DNA of 64,000 bases, taken from Sulfuritalea sp. Lineage in GTDB: Bacteria; Pseudomonadota; Gammaproteobacteria; Burkholderiales; Rhodocyclaceae. Below are positions 26,771 to 35,841 of this stretch, in pieces. The stretch's first letter is position 1. The number at the start of each line of letters is the position of its first letter. The position numbers and the translations under genes were made by a program. Below the pieces are notes generated by a model. That model made no database searches and was not told the DNA's origin. It worked only from the letters and a program-made list of their open reading frames with translations. Location of the stretch: contig JAOTRV010000002.1 in assembly GCA_030247575.1 (NCBI GenBank), positions 1-64,000 on the forward strand. Direction: 5' to 3'.

Positions 26771-27520
26771 ATGAGCCGCAGCCTGGCGTTACGGGCGGCC
26801 GCGCTGCTGCCGGCGCTGCTGCTGACGGCGACGCTGGCCCAGCCTGCCCGGGCAGGGATGTTCGACGACGAGGAAGCGCGCAGGCAGATCGAGCAGCTGC
26901 GGATCGAACTGACCGAGCTCGCCAAGCGCACCGACACCATCAGCCGCAACCAGATCGACTTCGCCAACCAGGTCGAAGCCATCAAGGCCGACATCGCCAA
27001 ATTGCGCGGCCAGATCGAAGTCCTGACCTATGGACTGGAGGCCACGCAGAAACGCCAGCAGGACTTCTACGTCGACCTCGACAACCGGCTGCGCAAGCTC
27101 GAACAGCCCGTAGCCGAGGCCAAAACGGAGCCAGCGAAGGCCGACCCGGCGCAGGAAACCCGCGACTACGAAGCCGCGCTGGCCGGACTCAAGGCCGCGA
27201 AATTCAAGGAAGCCGGTGCCGCCTTCCTCGCCTTCATCAAGACCTACCCGAACAGCAGCCTGGCGGCCTCGGCCCACTACTGGGGAGCTTACGCGCACGC
27301 ACAAGCGAAAGACCATGCCGCCGCCGCCGAGCTCTTCGGCAAGTTTGCCTCCGGCTGGCCCACCGACGATCGGGCGCCCGCCGCGCTGGAAAGCCGCTTC
27401 GCCAGCCTCGAAGCGGGCAAGGACCTGAAGGGCGCCCGGGCCACCCTAGAACAGTTGGCCGAACGCTATCCCAACAGCGAGGCTGGCAAGAAGGCAAAGC
27501 TCAGGCTGAAGAAGAAGTAG
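26771..27520 (+). CDS. cpoB: Cell division coordinator CpoB (YbgF)
   Basis: A 249-residue periplasmic protein with a signal peptide ending near ARAG, an N-terminal coiled coil (EEARRQIEQLRIELTELAKR onward) and C-terminal TPR repeats (YEAALAGLKAAKFKEAGAAF, LEQLAERYPNSEAGKKAK). CpoB coordinates peptidoglycan synthesis with Tol-driven constriction. It starts two bases after pal and ends two bases before queE. Confidence 0.95.
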   Translation: MSRSLALRAAALLPALLLTATLAQPARAGMFDDEEARRQIEQLRIELTELAKRTDTISRNQIDFANQVEAIKADIAKLRGQIEVLTYGLEATQKRQQDFYVDLDNRLRKLEQPVAEAKTEPAKADPAQETRDYEAALAGLKAAKFKEAGAAFLAFIKTYPNSSLAASAHYWGAYAHAQAKDHAAAAELFGKFASGWPTDDRAPAALESRFASLEAGKDLKGARATLEQLAERYPNSEAGKKAKLRLKKK

Positions 27521-27522
27521 CA

Positions 27523-28167
27523 GTGTCCGCAACGCTGCGCATCACCGAAATCTTTCACTCCATCCAGGGCGAATCCAGCCGCGTCGGGCTGCCAACGGTG
27601 TTCGTGCGGCTCACCGGCTGCCCCTTGCGCTGCGTCTGGTGCGACACCGAATACGCCTTCAGCGGCGGTGAATCCCTGGCCGTTGCCGACATCCTGCAGC
27701 GCGTCGCCGGCTTCGAGTGCGCCACGGTTTGCGTCACCGGCGGCGAACCGCTGGCCCAGAAGCACTGCGTCACCCTGCTGGCCGCCCTGTGCGATGCCGG
27801 GCACTCGGTCTCGCTCGAAACCAGCGGCGCGCTCGACATCGGCGGTGTCGATCCGCGCGTGGCGCGCATCGTCGACCTCAAGGCGCCGGGATCGGGCGAA
27901 GAGGCGAAGAACCGCTGGGAGAATCTCGAACTGCTGACGGCCGCCGACGAGCTTAAGTTCGTTCTCGCCTCGCGCGAGGACTACGACTGGGCCGTATCGG
28001 CGTGTCGCCGACACCGACTGTTCGAGCGCTGCCTGGTGCTGTTCTCGCCCGTGCAGGGGCAACTCGATCCGGCGCAGCTCGCGCAATGGATCATGGACGA
28101 CCGCCTGCCGGTGCGCTTTCAGCTGCAACTGCACAAGCTGCTGTGGCGCGACGCCAAGGGGCGCTAG
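27523..28167 (+). CDS. queE: 7-carboxy-7-deazaguanine synthase QueE
   Basis: A 214-residue radical SAM enzyme of the queuosine/preQ0 pathway. EIFHSIQGESSRVGLPTVFV precedes the CPLRCVWC cluster motif, and VTGGEPL follows. The start is GTG at 27523, two bases after cpoB. queE commonly ends the tol-pal operon together with queC, but queC is not here. The glutamyl-Q-tRNA synthetase gene nearby (28682) acts in the same modification pathway. Confidence 0.95.
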   Translation: MSATLRITEIFHSIQGESSRVGLPTVFVRLTGCPLRCVWCDTEYAFSGGESLAVADILQRVAGFECATVCVTGGEPLAQKHCVTLLAALCDAGHSVSLETSGALDIGGVDPRVARIVDLKAPGSGEEAKNRWENLELLTAADELKFVLASREDYDWAVSACRRHRLFERCLVLFSPVQGQLDPAQLAQWIMDDRLPVRFQLQLHKLLWRDAKGR

Positions 28168-28181
28168 GCTGTTCCGGCAGG

Positions 28182-28664
28182 CTAGACCTGCAACGGCGGG
28201 CAGGGAGGCCGCTTCGCCGAGATCACCTGCGTGTTCACCCCGGCGAAGTTGAGGCCGCCGAACAGTCGCGCATACTCGATCTTCACGCAGCGGTCCATCA
28301 CCATGTCGAGTCCGGCGGCAGAGGCCTTCTGCGCCGCTTCGTGGTTGATCACGCCCAGTTGCAGCCAGAGGCATTTCGCTCCGATGCGAATCGCCTCGTC
28401 GGCAATCGGCAGCGCGTCCCCGGGCTTGCGAAACACGTCGACCAGGTCCACCTTCACGGGAACCGAGGCGAGATCCGGATAGCATTTCCGGCCGAGGATT
28501 TCGGTCGCCACGGGATTCACCGGAACGATCGTGTAGCCATGCTCCAGCATGTATTTCGCGGCGAAGTAGCTCGGCCGGTTCCAGCTCGGCGACAAACCCA
28601 CCACCGCAATCACCCGGTTGCCCTGCAGCACCCGGCGCAGGCCGGCGACATCATCGACGATCAT
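28182..28664 (-). CDS. CoA-binding domain protein (YccU family)
   Basis: A 160-residue Rossmann-fold protein. VIAVVGLSPSWNRPSYFAAK, YTIVPVNPVATEILG and LWLQLGVINHEAA are typical of the YccU group, which resembles the nucleotide-binding part of succinyl-CoA synthetase. The cysteine in MDRCVKIEYARL is conserved in the family. The start at 28664 follows GAGGAGA; a much longer frame upstream merely shadows gluQ. Physiological function is not established. Confidence 0.85.
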   Translation of the reverse strand: MIVDDVAGLRRVLQGNRVIAVVGLSPSWNRPSYFAAKYMLEHGYTIVPVNPVATEILGRKCYPDLASVPVKVDLVDVFRKPGDALPIADEAIRIGAKCLWLQLGVINHEAAQKASAAGLDMVMDRCVKIEYARLFGGLNFAGVNTQVISAKRPPCPPLQV

Positions 28665-28681
28665 CGTGTCTCCTCTCGAAT

Positions 28682-29593
28682 TCAGACGGATTCTGCCATC
28701 GGCGCCGGACCGCGGGGCACGTCGGCCAGCCGCCAGTTTGCCATGGCCCACGCCCACAACTCGGCTACCGGAGCGGCGGACAGTCCCGCGGGCGGCCGCT
28801 GCCCGAGAAAATCCAGCGCCGCAAACAGCGTGGGGCCGGGTCGTGCACTGTCCACGGGCGCCGCGCGCGTCTGCTTCGACAGTTTTTCGCCTGCGGCATT
28901 GACCACCACCGGCAGGTGCGCATACTCGGGCGTCGGCACGCCGAGACACTGTTGCAGAAAGATCTGGCGCGAGGTCGAGGCCAGCAGATCGGCGCCGCGC
29001 ACGACATGGGTGATGCAGGTTTCGGCGTCGTCGACCACCACCGCGAGCTGATAGGCGAACAGCCCGTCGGCGCGCAGGAGGATGAAGTCGCCCGCGTCGC
29101 GCGCCAGATCGCTGTCGATGCGGCCCTGAATGGCGTCATCGAAGCTCACCCTGGCGTCGCCCACCCGCAGGCGCCAGGCGCGCGCCGCGCGCCCCGGGGC
29201 AAGCCCGTCGCGGCATGTGCCCGGATAGATCGCTGCGCCGTCGGGCGCAATGGCCGAATCGGCGAGTTCCCGACGCGTGCAGGCGCAGGGAAACACCCGG
29301 CCCGCCGCCTTGAGCCGCTCCAGCGCCGCCGCATAGGCTTCGCCGCGGCGACTTTGCCAGACTATCTCGCCGTCCCAGGCAAAGCCGCAAGCCTCCAGCG
29401 TACGCAGGATCTCGCCGGCCGCCGCCGCGTCGCAGCGCGGCGCGTCGACATCTTCCATGCGCAGATGCCACTCGCCATGCCGGGTCCTCGCCTCCAGAAA
29501 CGAACCGGCCGCCGCCACCAGCGAGCCGAGGTGCAGCGGGCCCGTGGGCGACGGCGCAAAGCGGCCGCGATAGATCGGGGCGAAAGTCGTCAT
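28682..29593 (-). CDS. gluQ: Glutamyl-Q tRNA(Asp) synthetase
   Basis: A 303-residue paralogue of glutamyl-tRNA synthetase lacking the anticodon domain. It attaches glutamate to queuosine in tRNA-Asp. GRFAPSPTGPLHLGSLVAA holds the HIGH-like motif and GEKLSKQ is the KMSKS equivalent. Zinc ligands CACTRRE and GTCRDG lie in between. The ATG at 29593 begins just before the conserved core; a GTG 18 bases further up is possible. It ends 17 bases before the CoA-binding gene's start. Confidence 0.93.
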   Translation of the reverse strand: MTTFAPIYRGRFAPSPTGPLHLGSLVAAAGSFLEARTRHGEWHLRMEDVDAPRCDAAAAGEILRTLEACGFAWDGEIVWQSRRGEAYAAALERLKAAGRVFPCACTRRELADSAIAPDGAAIYPGTCRDGLAPGRAARAWRLRVGDARVSFDDAIQGRIDSDLARDAGDFILLRADGLFAYQLAVVVDDAETCITHVVRGADLLASTSRQIFLQQCLGVPTPEYAHLPVVVNAAGEKLSKQTRAAPVDSARPGPTLFAALDFLGQRPPAGLSAAPVAELWAWAMANWRLADVPRGPAPMAESV

Positions 29594-29662
29594 CGGGTAG
29601 ACTGTTGGCACGCCCTGCGGCGAAGCGGTAGGGTTCGGTTCATTTCATTCAAGGAATCAATT

Positions 29663-30031
29663 ATGGCCACGCTGGAACTCACTGCCGACAATTTTCAACA
29701 AACCATCAATAGCAACGCCAATGTCATCGTCGATTTCTGGGCGCCGTGGTGCGCACCCTGCCGCGCCTTCGCGCCGACCTTCGAGGCCGCGTCGGAAAAG
29801 CAGCCCGGCATCGTCTTCGCCAAGGTGAATACCGAAGAGCAGCAGGAAATCGCCGGCGCCTTCAACATCCGCTCGATTCCTACCCTGATGGTCTTTCGCG
29901 ACCAGATCATAATTTATTCGGAGGCCGGCTCGCTGCCTGCCAGCGCCTTCGACCAACTGATCGAACAGGCCATGGCGCTCGACATGGACGCGGTGCGCGC
30001 CGAGATTGCGGGACAGACCGGAGCCGCTTGA
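29663..30031 (+). CDS. Thioredoxin-family protein
   Basis: A 122-residue cytoplasmic thioredoxin-fold protein. The redox motif is WCAPC in VDFWAPWCAPCRAFAPTF, with alanine instead of the glycine of thioredoxin 1. The cis-proline loop IRSIPTLMVF is intact. The C-terminus is about 15 residues longer than Trx1. AAGGA precedes the ATG. It is transcribed alone, divergent from gluQ, and followed after 48 bases by a PAS membrane protein. Confidence 0.9.
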   Translation: MATLELTADNFQQTINSNANVIVDFWAPWCAPCRAFAPTFEAASEKQPGIVFAKVNTEEQQEIAGAFNIRSIPTLMVFRDQIIIYSEAGSLPASAFDQLIEQAMALDMDAVRAEIAGQTGAA

Positions 30032-30079
30032 GCCGAAGCCTTATCGGGTTATCATGAAGCTCATCATCACAGCCCAGCG

Positions 30080-31066
30080 ATGAAAGCCATGCCCTCCCGG
30101 GAAATCAGCGACGACGCGGAGAAGCGCCGCGTCGAGATGCTTTTCGACAGCCTGCCGTCGAGCGTCGTCGTCGCGCTGATCAGCGTGTTTCTGTGCTTTC
30201 TGGTGCTCTTCGACACCGTGGACCTGGGAATCCTGAAGGCGTGGACGGCCTTCATGCTCTCGGTGCTGGCCGTGCGCGTCTGGATTTGGTACATGTTCGG
30301 CAGCACAGACCGGCAGACCGAAACCGTGCGCCGCTGGGAATGGCTGTTTGCCGCCGGCGCCTTTCTCACGGGTCTCGGCTGGGGAGCGCTGTTCGGGCCC
30401 CTGTATGCCCCGCCGGCGCATGCGGACGCTCAGATGTTCATTGCGCTGATGGTGGTCATCACGGCCTTCACCGGCACCGTCTTCCTCGCCCTGAGCCACA
30501 TGACGTTCTGGTTTTTCATCGCGCCCACCCTGCTGCCGGCCATCGCCCACTACGCCGCCAGCCTCGGCCATGACGCGCAGTGGCCGGTCATCGCCGCCGC
30601 CTGCTGCATTGCCGTGTTCATCATCGTGCAGCGCAGGCTCTACCAGTCCACCACGGCCAACCTGAAGCGCAGCACGGAAGCCGAGTTCCTGCTGGCCGAA
30701 CAACAGGCGATCTTCGATTCCTCGCCGATGGGGATCGCAGTCATCGACAAGAAACAAGTGGTCAAGTGCAACGCACGGCTGGGCGAGATGCTGGGTCGCC
30801 GCATCCAGGACCTGACGAGTTCGCACCTCTACAATCATTTCGTCAGCGCCACGGAAGCCGATCAGTTTCTGGTCGACAGCACTGCCGCTTTCGACCGCGG
30901 ACATCTGGCACAGGGCATGTATCGCATGCGTCGCGCCGACGGCACCCAGTTCTGGGCGGAGCTCTCGGGACGCAAGATGCGGGACGGCATGACGCACAGC
31001 GTCTGGATGATCGCCGACGTCACTCTGCGCGTGGCCAACGAACGGCGCGCGAACAAGCGCGACTAG
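30080..31066 (+). CDS. Six-helix membrane protein with a PAS domain and no output domain
   Basis: A 328-residue protein with an N-terminal cytoplasmic stretch, about six hydrophobic helices (residues 25-190, for example SVVVALISVFLCFLVLFDTV and MFIALMVVITAFTGTVFLAL) and a PAS domain (QAIFDSSPMGIAVIDKKQVV to VWMIADVTLRVANERR). This is the front half of many GGDEF or histidine-kinase proteins, but the frame stops 15 residues after the PAS domain. Repeats follow at once. It may be a truncated sensor or a stand-alone adaptor. Confidence 0.75.
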   Translation: MKAMPSREISDDAEKRRVEMLFDSLPSSVVVALISVFLCFLVLFDTVDLGILKAWTAFMLSVLAVRVWIWYMFGSTDRQTETVRRWEWLFAAGAFLTGLGWGALFGPLYAPPAHADAQMFIALMVVITAFTGTVFLALSHMTFWFFIAPTLLPAIAHYAASLGHDAQWPVIAAACCIAVFIIVQRRLYQSTTANLKRSTEAEFLLAEQQAIFDSSPMGIAVIDKKQVVKCNARLGEMLGRRIQDLTSSHLYNHFVSATEADQFLVDSTAAFDRGHLAQGMYRMRRADGTQFWAELSGRKMRDGMTHSVWMIADVTLRVANERRANKRD

Positions 31067-31090
31067 GGCGCAGCGCGCCGGCCTGAACCG

Positions 31091-31118
31091 CGCCGTCCGG
31101 CCGGCGTCGACTCTTGCC
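31091..31118 (+). repeat. Dispersed PAST/VDAG repeat, copy 5
   Basis: Intergenic forward copy with core GCCGGCGTCGACTC followed by TTGCC, 25 bases after the PAS-protein stop and just before two tandem duplications. Confidence 0.75.
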
Positions 31119-31120
31119 TG

Positions 31121-31238
31121 TCCGCAGCGGCGAGGATCCGCAGCGGCGAGGAGAGCGTACTTTGCTCGACCGCCTTGCTGCGCAGGGGCTTCATCAGAGC
31201 GTACTTTGCGCGACCGCCCCGCTGCGCAGGGGCTTTCT
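31121..31238. repeat. Two adjacent tandem duplications before the ychF stop
   Basis: TCCGCAGCGGCGAGGA occurs twice in immediate succession (31121-31136, 31137-31152). Directly after it a unit of about 43 bases beginning AGAGCGTACTTTGC occurs at 31152-31194 and, with a few substitutions, at 31196-31238, a 44-base period. The second copy runs into the ychF stop codon at 31238-31240. No gene is supported between 31067 and 31237. Confidence 0.85.
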
Positions 31239-32329
31239 CAGACGTTGAAGAGGAAATTCAGCACGTCGCCGTCCCTGACGACGTATTCCTTGCCTTCGGA
31301 ACGCATCCTGCCGGCTTCCTTCGCACCGGCCTCGCCCTTGTAGGCGATGAAGTCGTCGAAGGAGATGGTCTGGGCGCGGATGAAGCCCTTCTCGAAATCG
31401 GTATGGATCACGCCAGCCGCCTTGGGCGCCGTGTCGCCGACATGGATGGTCCAGGCACGCACTTCCTTGACGCCGGCAGTGAAGTAGGTTTGCAGGCCGA
31501 GCAGTTTGTAGGCGGCGCGGATCAGGCGATTGAGGCCCGGCTCCTCCAGCCCCAGGTCGGTCAGGAACATCTGCTTTTCGTCGTCCTGGAGATCGGCGAT
31601 CTCGGCTTCGATCGCGGCGCAGACAGCGACGACTTCGGCCTTTTCGGCGGCGGCATGGGCCGTTACGGCATCCAGGTAGGGATTGTGGTCGAAGCCGCCT
31701 TCCTTGACGTTGGCGACATAGAGCACAGGCTTGGCGGTGATGAAGCAGAAGGGCTTGAGGCTGGCCCATTCCTCTTTCGACAGATCCAGCGCCCGCACCG
31801 GCTTGGCCTGGTCAAGTTGCGCGACGCATTTTTCGAGCACCGCGCAGAGGATTTTCGCCTCCTTGTCGCCAGCGCTGGCGGGTTTCTTGTAGCGATTCAG
31901 CGCCTTTTCCGCGGTCGCCATGTCGGCCAGCGCCAGTTCGGTGTCGATCACCTCGATGTCATGTAGCGGATCGATCTTGCCCGAGACATGCACCACGTTG
32001 TCGTCGCTGAAACAGCGAACCACATGCACCACCGCATCGGTTTCGCGAATGTTGGCGAGGAACTGGTTGCCCAGGCCTTCGCCCTTGCTGGCGCCGGCCA
32101 CCAGGCCGGCGATATCGACGAATTCGACGATGGCCGGCTGGATGCGCTGCGGCTTGACGATGGCGGACAGCGCGGCCAGGCGCGGGTCCGGCACCTCGAC
32201 GATGCCGACGTTCGGTTCGATGGTGCAGAAGGGATAGTTCTCCGCCGCGATGCCCGACTTGGTCAGCGCGTTGAAAAGGGTGGACTTGCCGACGTTGGGC
32301 AGCCCGACGATGCCGCATTGGAGACTCAT
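31238..32329 (-). CDS. ychF: Redox-regulated ribosome-associated ATPase YchF
   Basis: A 363-residue Obg-family P-loop protein that prefers [23 protein letters not shown] carries the P-loop; a coiled-coil insertion and the C-terminal TGS domain ([20 protein letters not shown]) follow. It starts at 32329 inside the stop of pth (ATGA overlap), the usual pth-ychF pairing. Confidence 0.97.
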   Translation of the reverse strand: MSLQCGIVGLPNVGKSTLFNALTKSGIAAENYPFCTIEPNVGIVEVPDPRLAALSAIVKPQRIQPAIVEFVDIAGLVAGASKGEGLGNQFLANIRETDAVVHVVRCFSDDNVVHVSGKIDPLHDIEVIDTELALADMATAEKALNRYKKPASAGDKEAKILCAVLEKCVAQLDQAKPVRALDLSKEEWASLKPFCFITAKPVLYVANVKEGGFDHNPYLDAVTAHAAAEKAEVVAVCAAIEAEIADLQDDEKQMFLTDLGLEEPGLNRLIRAAYKLLGLQTYFTAGVKEVRAWTIHVGDTAPKAAGVIHTDFEKGFIRAQTISFDDFIAYKGEAGAKEAGRMRSEGKEYVVRDGDVLNFLFNV

Positions 32330-32925
32330 GGATTTTCTTTCTTGGCCGATTCCGGCTTGCTGTTGATTCTTTGGGTGGCGGCGGCGAAATCGCCCCGCGC
32401 GAGCATCGGCCAGGCCAGCAGCGCGCGATCCAGCGCGGCATCGATTTCGCCGCGCTCTTCCTTGCGCGGCGGCTTCAGCACGTAGTCGATGACTTCGTTG
32501 CGGTCGCCGGGATGGCCGATGCCGATGCGCAGACGCCAGTAGTCCTGGGTACCCAGATGCGCGGTGATGTCCTTCAGCCCGTTGTGGCCACCCAGGCCGC
32601 CACCGAACTTGAGCCGCATCTGCCCCGGCGGCAGATCCAGCTCGTCGTGCATGACCAGCATTTCGGCCGGGTCGATGCGGTAGAACTGGGTCAGCGCGCG
32701 CACCGACTGGCCGCAACGGTTCATGAAGGTCTGCGGCAGGAGGAACCACAAATTTTCAGCGCGCGCCTGCCCGGCCAGGCCGTGGAAACGCGACTCGCGA
32801 CCCAGGCTGACGCCGAGTTCGCCCGCCAGGCGCTCACAAAGCCAAAACCCGGCGTTGTGCCGGGTTTCAGCGTATTCGGCCCCGGGGTTGCCGAGGCCGA
32901 CTATCAAGCGCAAAGGTGCCTGCAA
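32326..32925 (-). CDS. pth: Peptidyl-tRNA hydrolase
   Basis: A 199-residue esterase that recycles peptidyl-tRNA. [20 protein letters not shown] contains the catalytic histidine (about residue 23), [10 protein letters not shown] the conserved aspartate, and [12 protein letters not shown] the substrate loop. The start codon is TTG at 32925, three bases after the rplY stop, with no ATG before the conserved core. It is coupled to ychF by ATGA. Confidence 0.96.
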   Translation of the reverse strand: MQAPLRLIVGLGNPGAEYAETRHNAGFWLCERLAGELGVSLGRESRFHGLAGQARAENLWFLLPQTFMNRCGQSVRALTQFYRIDPAEMLVMHDELDLPPGQMRLKFGGGLGGHNGLKDITAHLGTQDYWRLRIGIGHPGDRNEVIDYVLKPPRKEERGEIDAALDRALLAWPMLARGDFAAATQRINSKPESAKKENP

Positions 32926-32928
32926 GAA

Positions 32929-33591
32929 TTATCTCTTGTCGGTCTTCTCGGACTTCTTCTCGGCCTTCTTCTCCACCGGCGCGACAACAGGCGCGGCCTC
33001 GACCGGAGCTTCCTCTTCGGCCTTGCCGCCGCGCACGATGACGGTGGCGACCACGGGATCCTCACCCTTGTGCAGCACGGCTTCGACGCCGGCCGGCAGC
33101 TTGAGTTCGGACACGTGCAGCGAATGGCCTTGGGTCATGTCCTTCAGGTCGACTTCGATGAAGGCCGGCAGGTCCTTCGCCAGGCAACGCACATCGAGAT
33201 CGGACAAGACGTGCTGCACCATGCCGCCGGAGAGCTTCACTCCCGGGGAGATTTCGGCATTGATGAAATGCAGCGGCACCTTCTGGTGCAGCTTGTGCGA
33301 AGCATCGACGCGCTGAAAGTCCACGTGCAGGATCACCGGACGGTAGGGATGGCGCTGCACATCGCGCAGCAGGCACATTTCCTTCGTGCCGTCGAGATTG
33401 ACGTTCAGTACGGAGGAGTAGAAGGCCTCCTTGCGCAGCAGCTGAAACAGCTCGTTGTGGTCGATGTCGATCTGCTGCGGCGCGGCCGTACCGCCGTACA
33501 GAATGCCGGGTACCCGGCCGGTGCGACGCAGGCGGCGGCTCGCTCCAGTGCCCTGTCCATCGCGCTTGTTTGCGTTGAATTCGAGTTGCAT
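32929..33591 (-). CDS. rplY: 50S ribosomal protein L25, long (CTC) form
   Basis: A 220-residue 5S-rRNA-binding protein. The L25 domain (FNANKRDGQGTGASRRLRR, VPGILYGG, HPYRPVILHVDFQRV) is followed by the C-terminal CTC/TL5 domain. A tail rich in alanine, lysine and glutamate follows (VEKKAEKKSEK). The long form is usual outside enteric bacteria. It lies between prs and pth, as in most betaproteobacteria. Confidence 0.96.
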   Translation of the reverse strand: MQLEFNANKRDGQGTGASRRLRRTGRVPGILYGGTAAPQQIDIDHNELFQLLRKEAFYSSVLNVNLDGTKEMCLLRDVQRHPYRPVILHVDFQRVDASHKLHQKVPLHFINAEISPGVKLSGGMVQHVLSDLDVRCLAKDLPAFIEVDLKDMTQGHSLHVSELKLPAGVEAVLHKGEDPVVATVIVRGGKAEEEAPVEAAPVVAPVEKKAEKKSEKTDKR

Positions 33592-33622
33592 GATTTACTC
33601 CAGTAGGTGCTGCTTGAAATAT

Positions 33623-33650
33623 CCCTCGCCCGCGACCAGGCAAGGGGGTG
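33623..33650. repeat. Degenerate member of the GGCARGGGGGTG hairpin family
   Basis: CCCTCGCC (33623-33630) and GGCAAGGGGGTG (33639-33650) flank eight bases in the prs-rplY gap. Arms and order match the better-preserved hairpins at 14952 and 22899, but pairing is imperfect. Confidence 0.4.
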
Positions 33651-33718
33651 AAAACGAAGTTTCAGTGGAGGCTAACGTTGGCTTTATCGACGTTAAGCGC
33701 AGCGGCCGAAACTAAAAA

Positions 33719-34669
33719 TCAGTCCATGAACAACGAGGAGACGGAAGACTCGTTGCTGATGCGCAACATGGTCTCGGCCATCAACTCGGCGATCGATATC
33801 TGGCGGATCCGCGAGCAGGCGCTGGCGGCGTCGGACAAGGGGATGGTGTCGGTCACCACCAATTCGTCGAGCTCGGACTCCATGATCCGCGACACGGCGC
33901 TGCCCGACAGCACCGGGTGGGTACAGTAGGCCAGCACGCGCTTCGCACCGTGTTCCTTGAGGGCCTGCGCGGCCTTGCACAGCGTGCCGGCGGTGTCCAC
34001 CATGTCGTCCATGATGACGCAGGTGCGGCCTTCCACTTCGCCGATGATGTTCATCACTTCCGACACGTTGGCCTTCGGCCGCCGCTTGTCGATGATCGCC
34101 AGGTCCGACTCCAGGCGCTTGGCCAGCGCGCGGGCGCGCACCACGCCGCCGACGTCGGGCGAGACCACCAGCAGGTCCTCGTGCCGCTGCTTCCAGATGT
34201 CGCCGAGCAGTATCGGCGCCGCGTACACGTTGTCGACCGGAATGTCGAAGAAACCCTGGATCTGGTCGGCATGAAGATCGACCGTCAGCACGCGCTGCAC
34301 GCCGGCGGTCTGCAGCATGTTGGCCACCACCTTGGCGGTGATCGCGACCCGCGCCGAGCGCGTCCGCCGGTCCTGGCGGGCATAGCCGAAGTAGGGGATG
34401 GCGGCGGTGATGCGTCCGGCCGAAGCCCGCTTCAGGGCATCCACCATGACCATCAGTTCCATCAGGTTGTCGTTGGTCGGATAGCAGGTCGACTGCAGGA
34501 CGAAAACGTCGTGGCCGCGCACGTGCTCGAGGATTTCGCAGCTCACCTCGCCGTCGGAAAAACGCCCGACGTCGGCGCGACCGAGGGAGATGTGCAGGCG
34601 CTTGACGACATCGGCCGCCAGCTTGCGGTTGGCGTTGCCGGTAAACACCATCAGGCTGTCGTAGGCCAT
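33719..34669 (-). CDS. prs: Ribose-phosphate pyrophosphokinase
   Basis: A 316-residue class I PRPP synthase. Visible are the ATP flexible loop ([20 protein letters not shown]), [19 protein letters not shown] and the PRPP-binding [13 protein letters not shown]. It supplies PRPP for nucleotide, histidine and NAD synthesis. It is downstream of the tRNA-Gln gene in the ispE-tRNA-prs-rplY-pth-ychF string. Confidence 0.98.
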   Translation of the reverse strand: MAYDSLMVFTGNANRKLAADVVKRLHISLGRADVGRFSDGEVSCEILEHVRGHDVFVLQSTCYPTNDNLMELMVMVDALKRASAGRITAAIPYFGYARQDRRTRSARVAITAKVVANMLQTAGVQRVLTVDLHADQIQGFFDIPVDNVYAAPILLGDIWKQRHEDLLVVSPDVGGVVRARALAKRLESDLAIIDKRRPKANVSEVMNIIGEVEGRTCVIMDDMVDTAGTLCKAAQALKEHGAKRVLAYCTHPVLSGSAVSRIMESELDELVVTDTIPLSDAASACSRIRQISIAELMAETMLRISNESSVSSLFMD

Positions 34670-34747
34670 GTCGGTCAGCTCAATCGTCGAGGCGGGCGGG
34701 CGAATGCGGCGAAACCCTTGCTGCCAGCGCCATTTCAGTAAATAGGT

Positions 34748-34824
34748 TGGCTGGGGAGGAAGGATTCGAACCTTCGCATGCTGGAATCAAAATCCAGTGC
34801 CTTAACCAACTTGGCGACTCCCCA
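34748..34824 (-). tRNA. tRNA-Gln (anticodon UUG), with encoded CCA
   Basis: A 77-base cloverleaf: acceptor TGGGGAG/CTCCCCA, anticodon stem CTGGA/TCCAG with loop TTTTGAT (anticodon TTG), T loop TTCGAAT, discriminator G and encoded CCA. It lies between ispE and prs, its usual place in betaproteobacteria, probably processed from the same transcript. Confidence 0.95.
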
Positions 34825-34892
34825 ACATCGGCATTCCGCCTTGAGGGCGGAGGTCGAAAGGACGCGCATTTTCGGGGTTTTCGCCCTCGCTG

Positions 34893-35729
34893 TCAAATCA
34901 GGGCGAGAGGATGGACATCCATTCCGGCGGCAGCGAAGCCTCGCATGTCCGCGGGCAGGGCAGCCAATGCGGCTCTCGCCGCCGATTCCTCGCTGAACTC
35001 GACGAAACAGCAGGCCCCCGAGCCGCTCATTCGGGCGTCGCCAAAACGCCGCAGCCAGTCCAGATGGCGCCTCACCTCGGGATACAGCGCACAGGCCACG
35101 GGCTCGAGGTCGTTGTGGCCGAAGCCGGGGCGCCAACCGGACGGGGCAATCGCCGGCGTATCACGGCGCAGCTGCGGGGAGCGAAAGATTTCCAGCGTCG
35201 GCACGGCGATGGCGGGCACCAGCAGCAGATACCAGGCCGGCGGCAGCACGAGGTCGCTGAAGCGCTCGCCCACTCCCTCGGCGAAGGCTGCACGGCCATG
35301 CACGAAGATCGGCACGTCGGCGCCCAGGGCGAGTCCTATGCGCTGCAAAGCGGGCGAATCGAGGCCGGTGCGCCACAGATGATTCAGCGCCAGCAGCGTC
35401 GTCGCCGCATCCGAACTGCCGCCACCCAGCCCGCCGCCCATGGGCAGGCGCTTGACGAGATGCAGGGTGGCCCCGGCCGTGGTGCCCGTTGCCGCGCGCA
35501 AGGCATGCGCCGCGCGGACGGTGAGATCGGTTTCCGGCGCCACGCCGGGCAGCGGCGTGGCCAGCACGATGCGGCCGTCGCTACGCGGTTCGCAGCGCAG
35601 CGTGTCGCCGAAATCGAGGAAGCGGAACACCGTCTGCAGCAGGTGATAGCCATCGGCGCGGCGCCCGACGACATGCAGAAACAGGTTGATCTTGGCCGGG
35701 GCCGGCCAATCGCGCTGCCAGTCGTTCAT
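34893..35729 (-). CDS. ispE: 4-diphosphocytidyl-2-C-methyl-D-erythritol kinase
   Basis: A 278-residue GHMP kinase of the MEP isoprenoid pathway. PAPAKINLFLHVVGRRADGY at the start and the phosphate loop LPMGGGLGGGSSDAATTLLA are diagnostic; ARMSGSGACCFVEF is the C-terminal GHMP motif. The start at 35729 places the family motif about ten residues in. It follows lolB after 112 bases. Confidence 0.96.
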   Translation of the reverse strand: MNDWQRDWPAPAKINLFLHVVGRRADGYHLLQTVFRFLDFGDTLRCEPRSDGRIVLATPLPGVAPETDLTVRAAHALRAATGTTAGATLHLVKRLPMGGGLGGGSSDAATTLLALNHLWRTGLDSPALQRIGLALGADVPIFVHGRAAFAEGVGERFSDLVLPPAWYLLLVPAIAVPTLEIFRSPQLRRDTPAIAPSGWRPGFGHNDLEPVACALYPEVRRHLDWLRRFGDARMSGSGACCFVEFSEESAARAALAALPADMRGFAAAGMDVHPLALI

Positions 35730-35841
35730 CGGCCCATCTCGCGTTCCACGGCCGGCACTGCATTGCCGGCCGGCTGCGACTGCTCTCGCAGCCTCCGTGG
35801 GATTGACTGGTGCCGGCTTGGGACAGCCCTGCGCACGGCAC

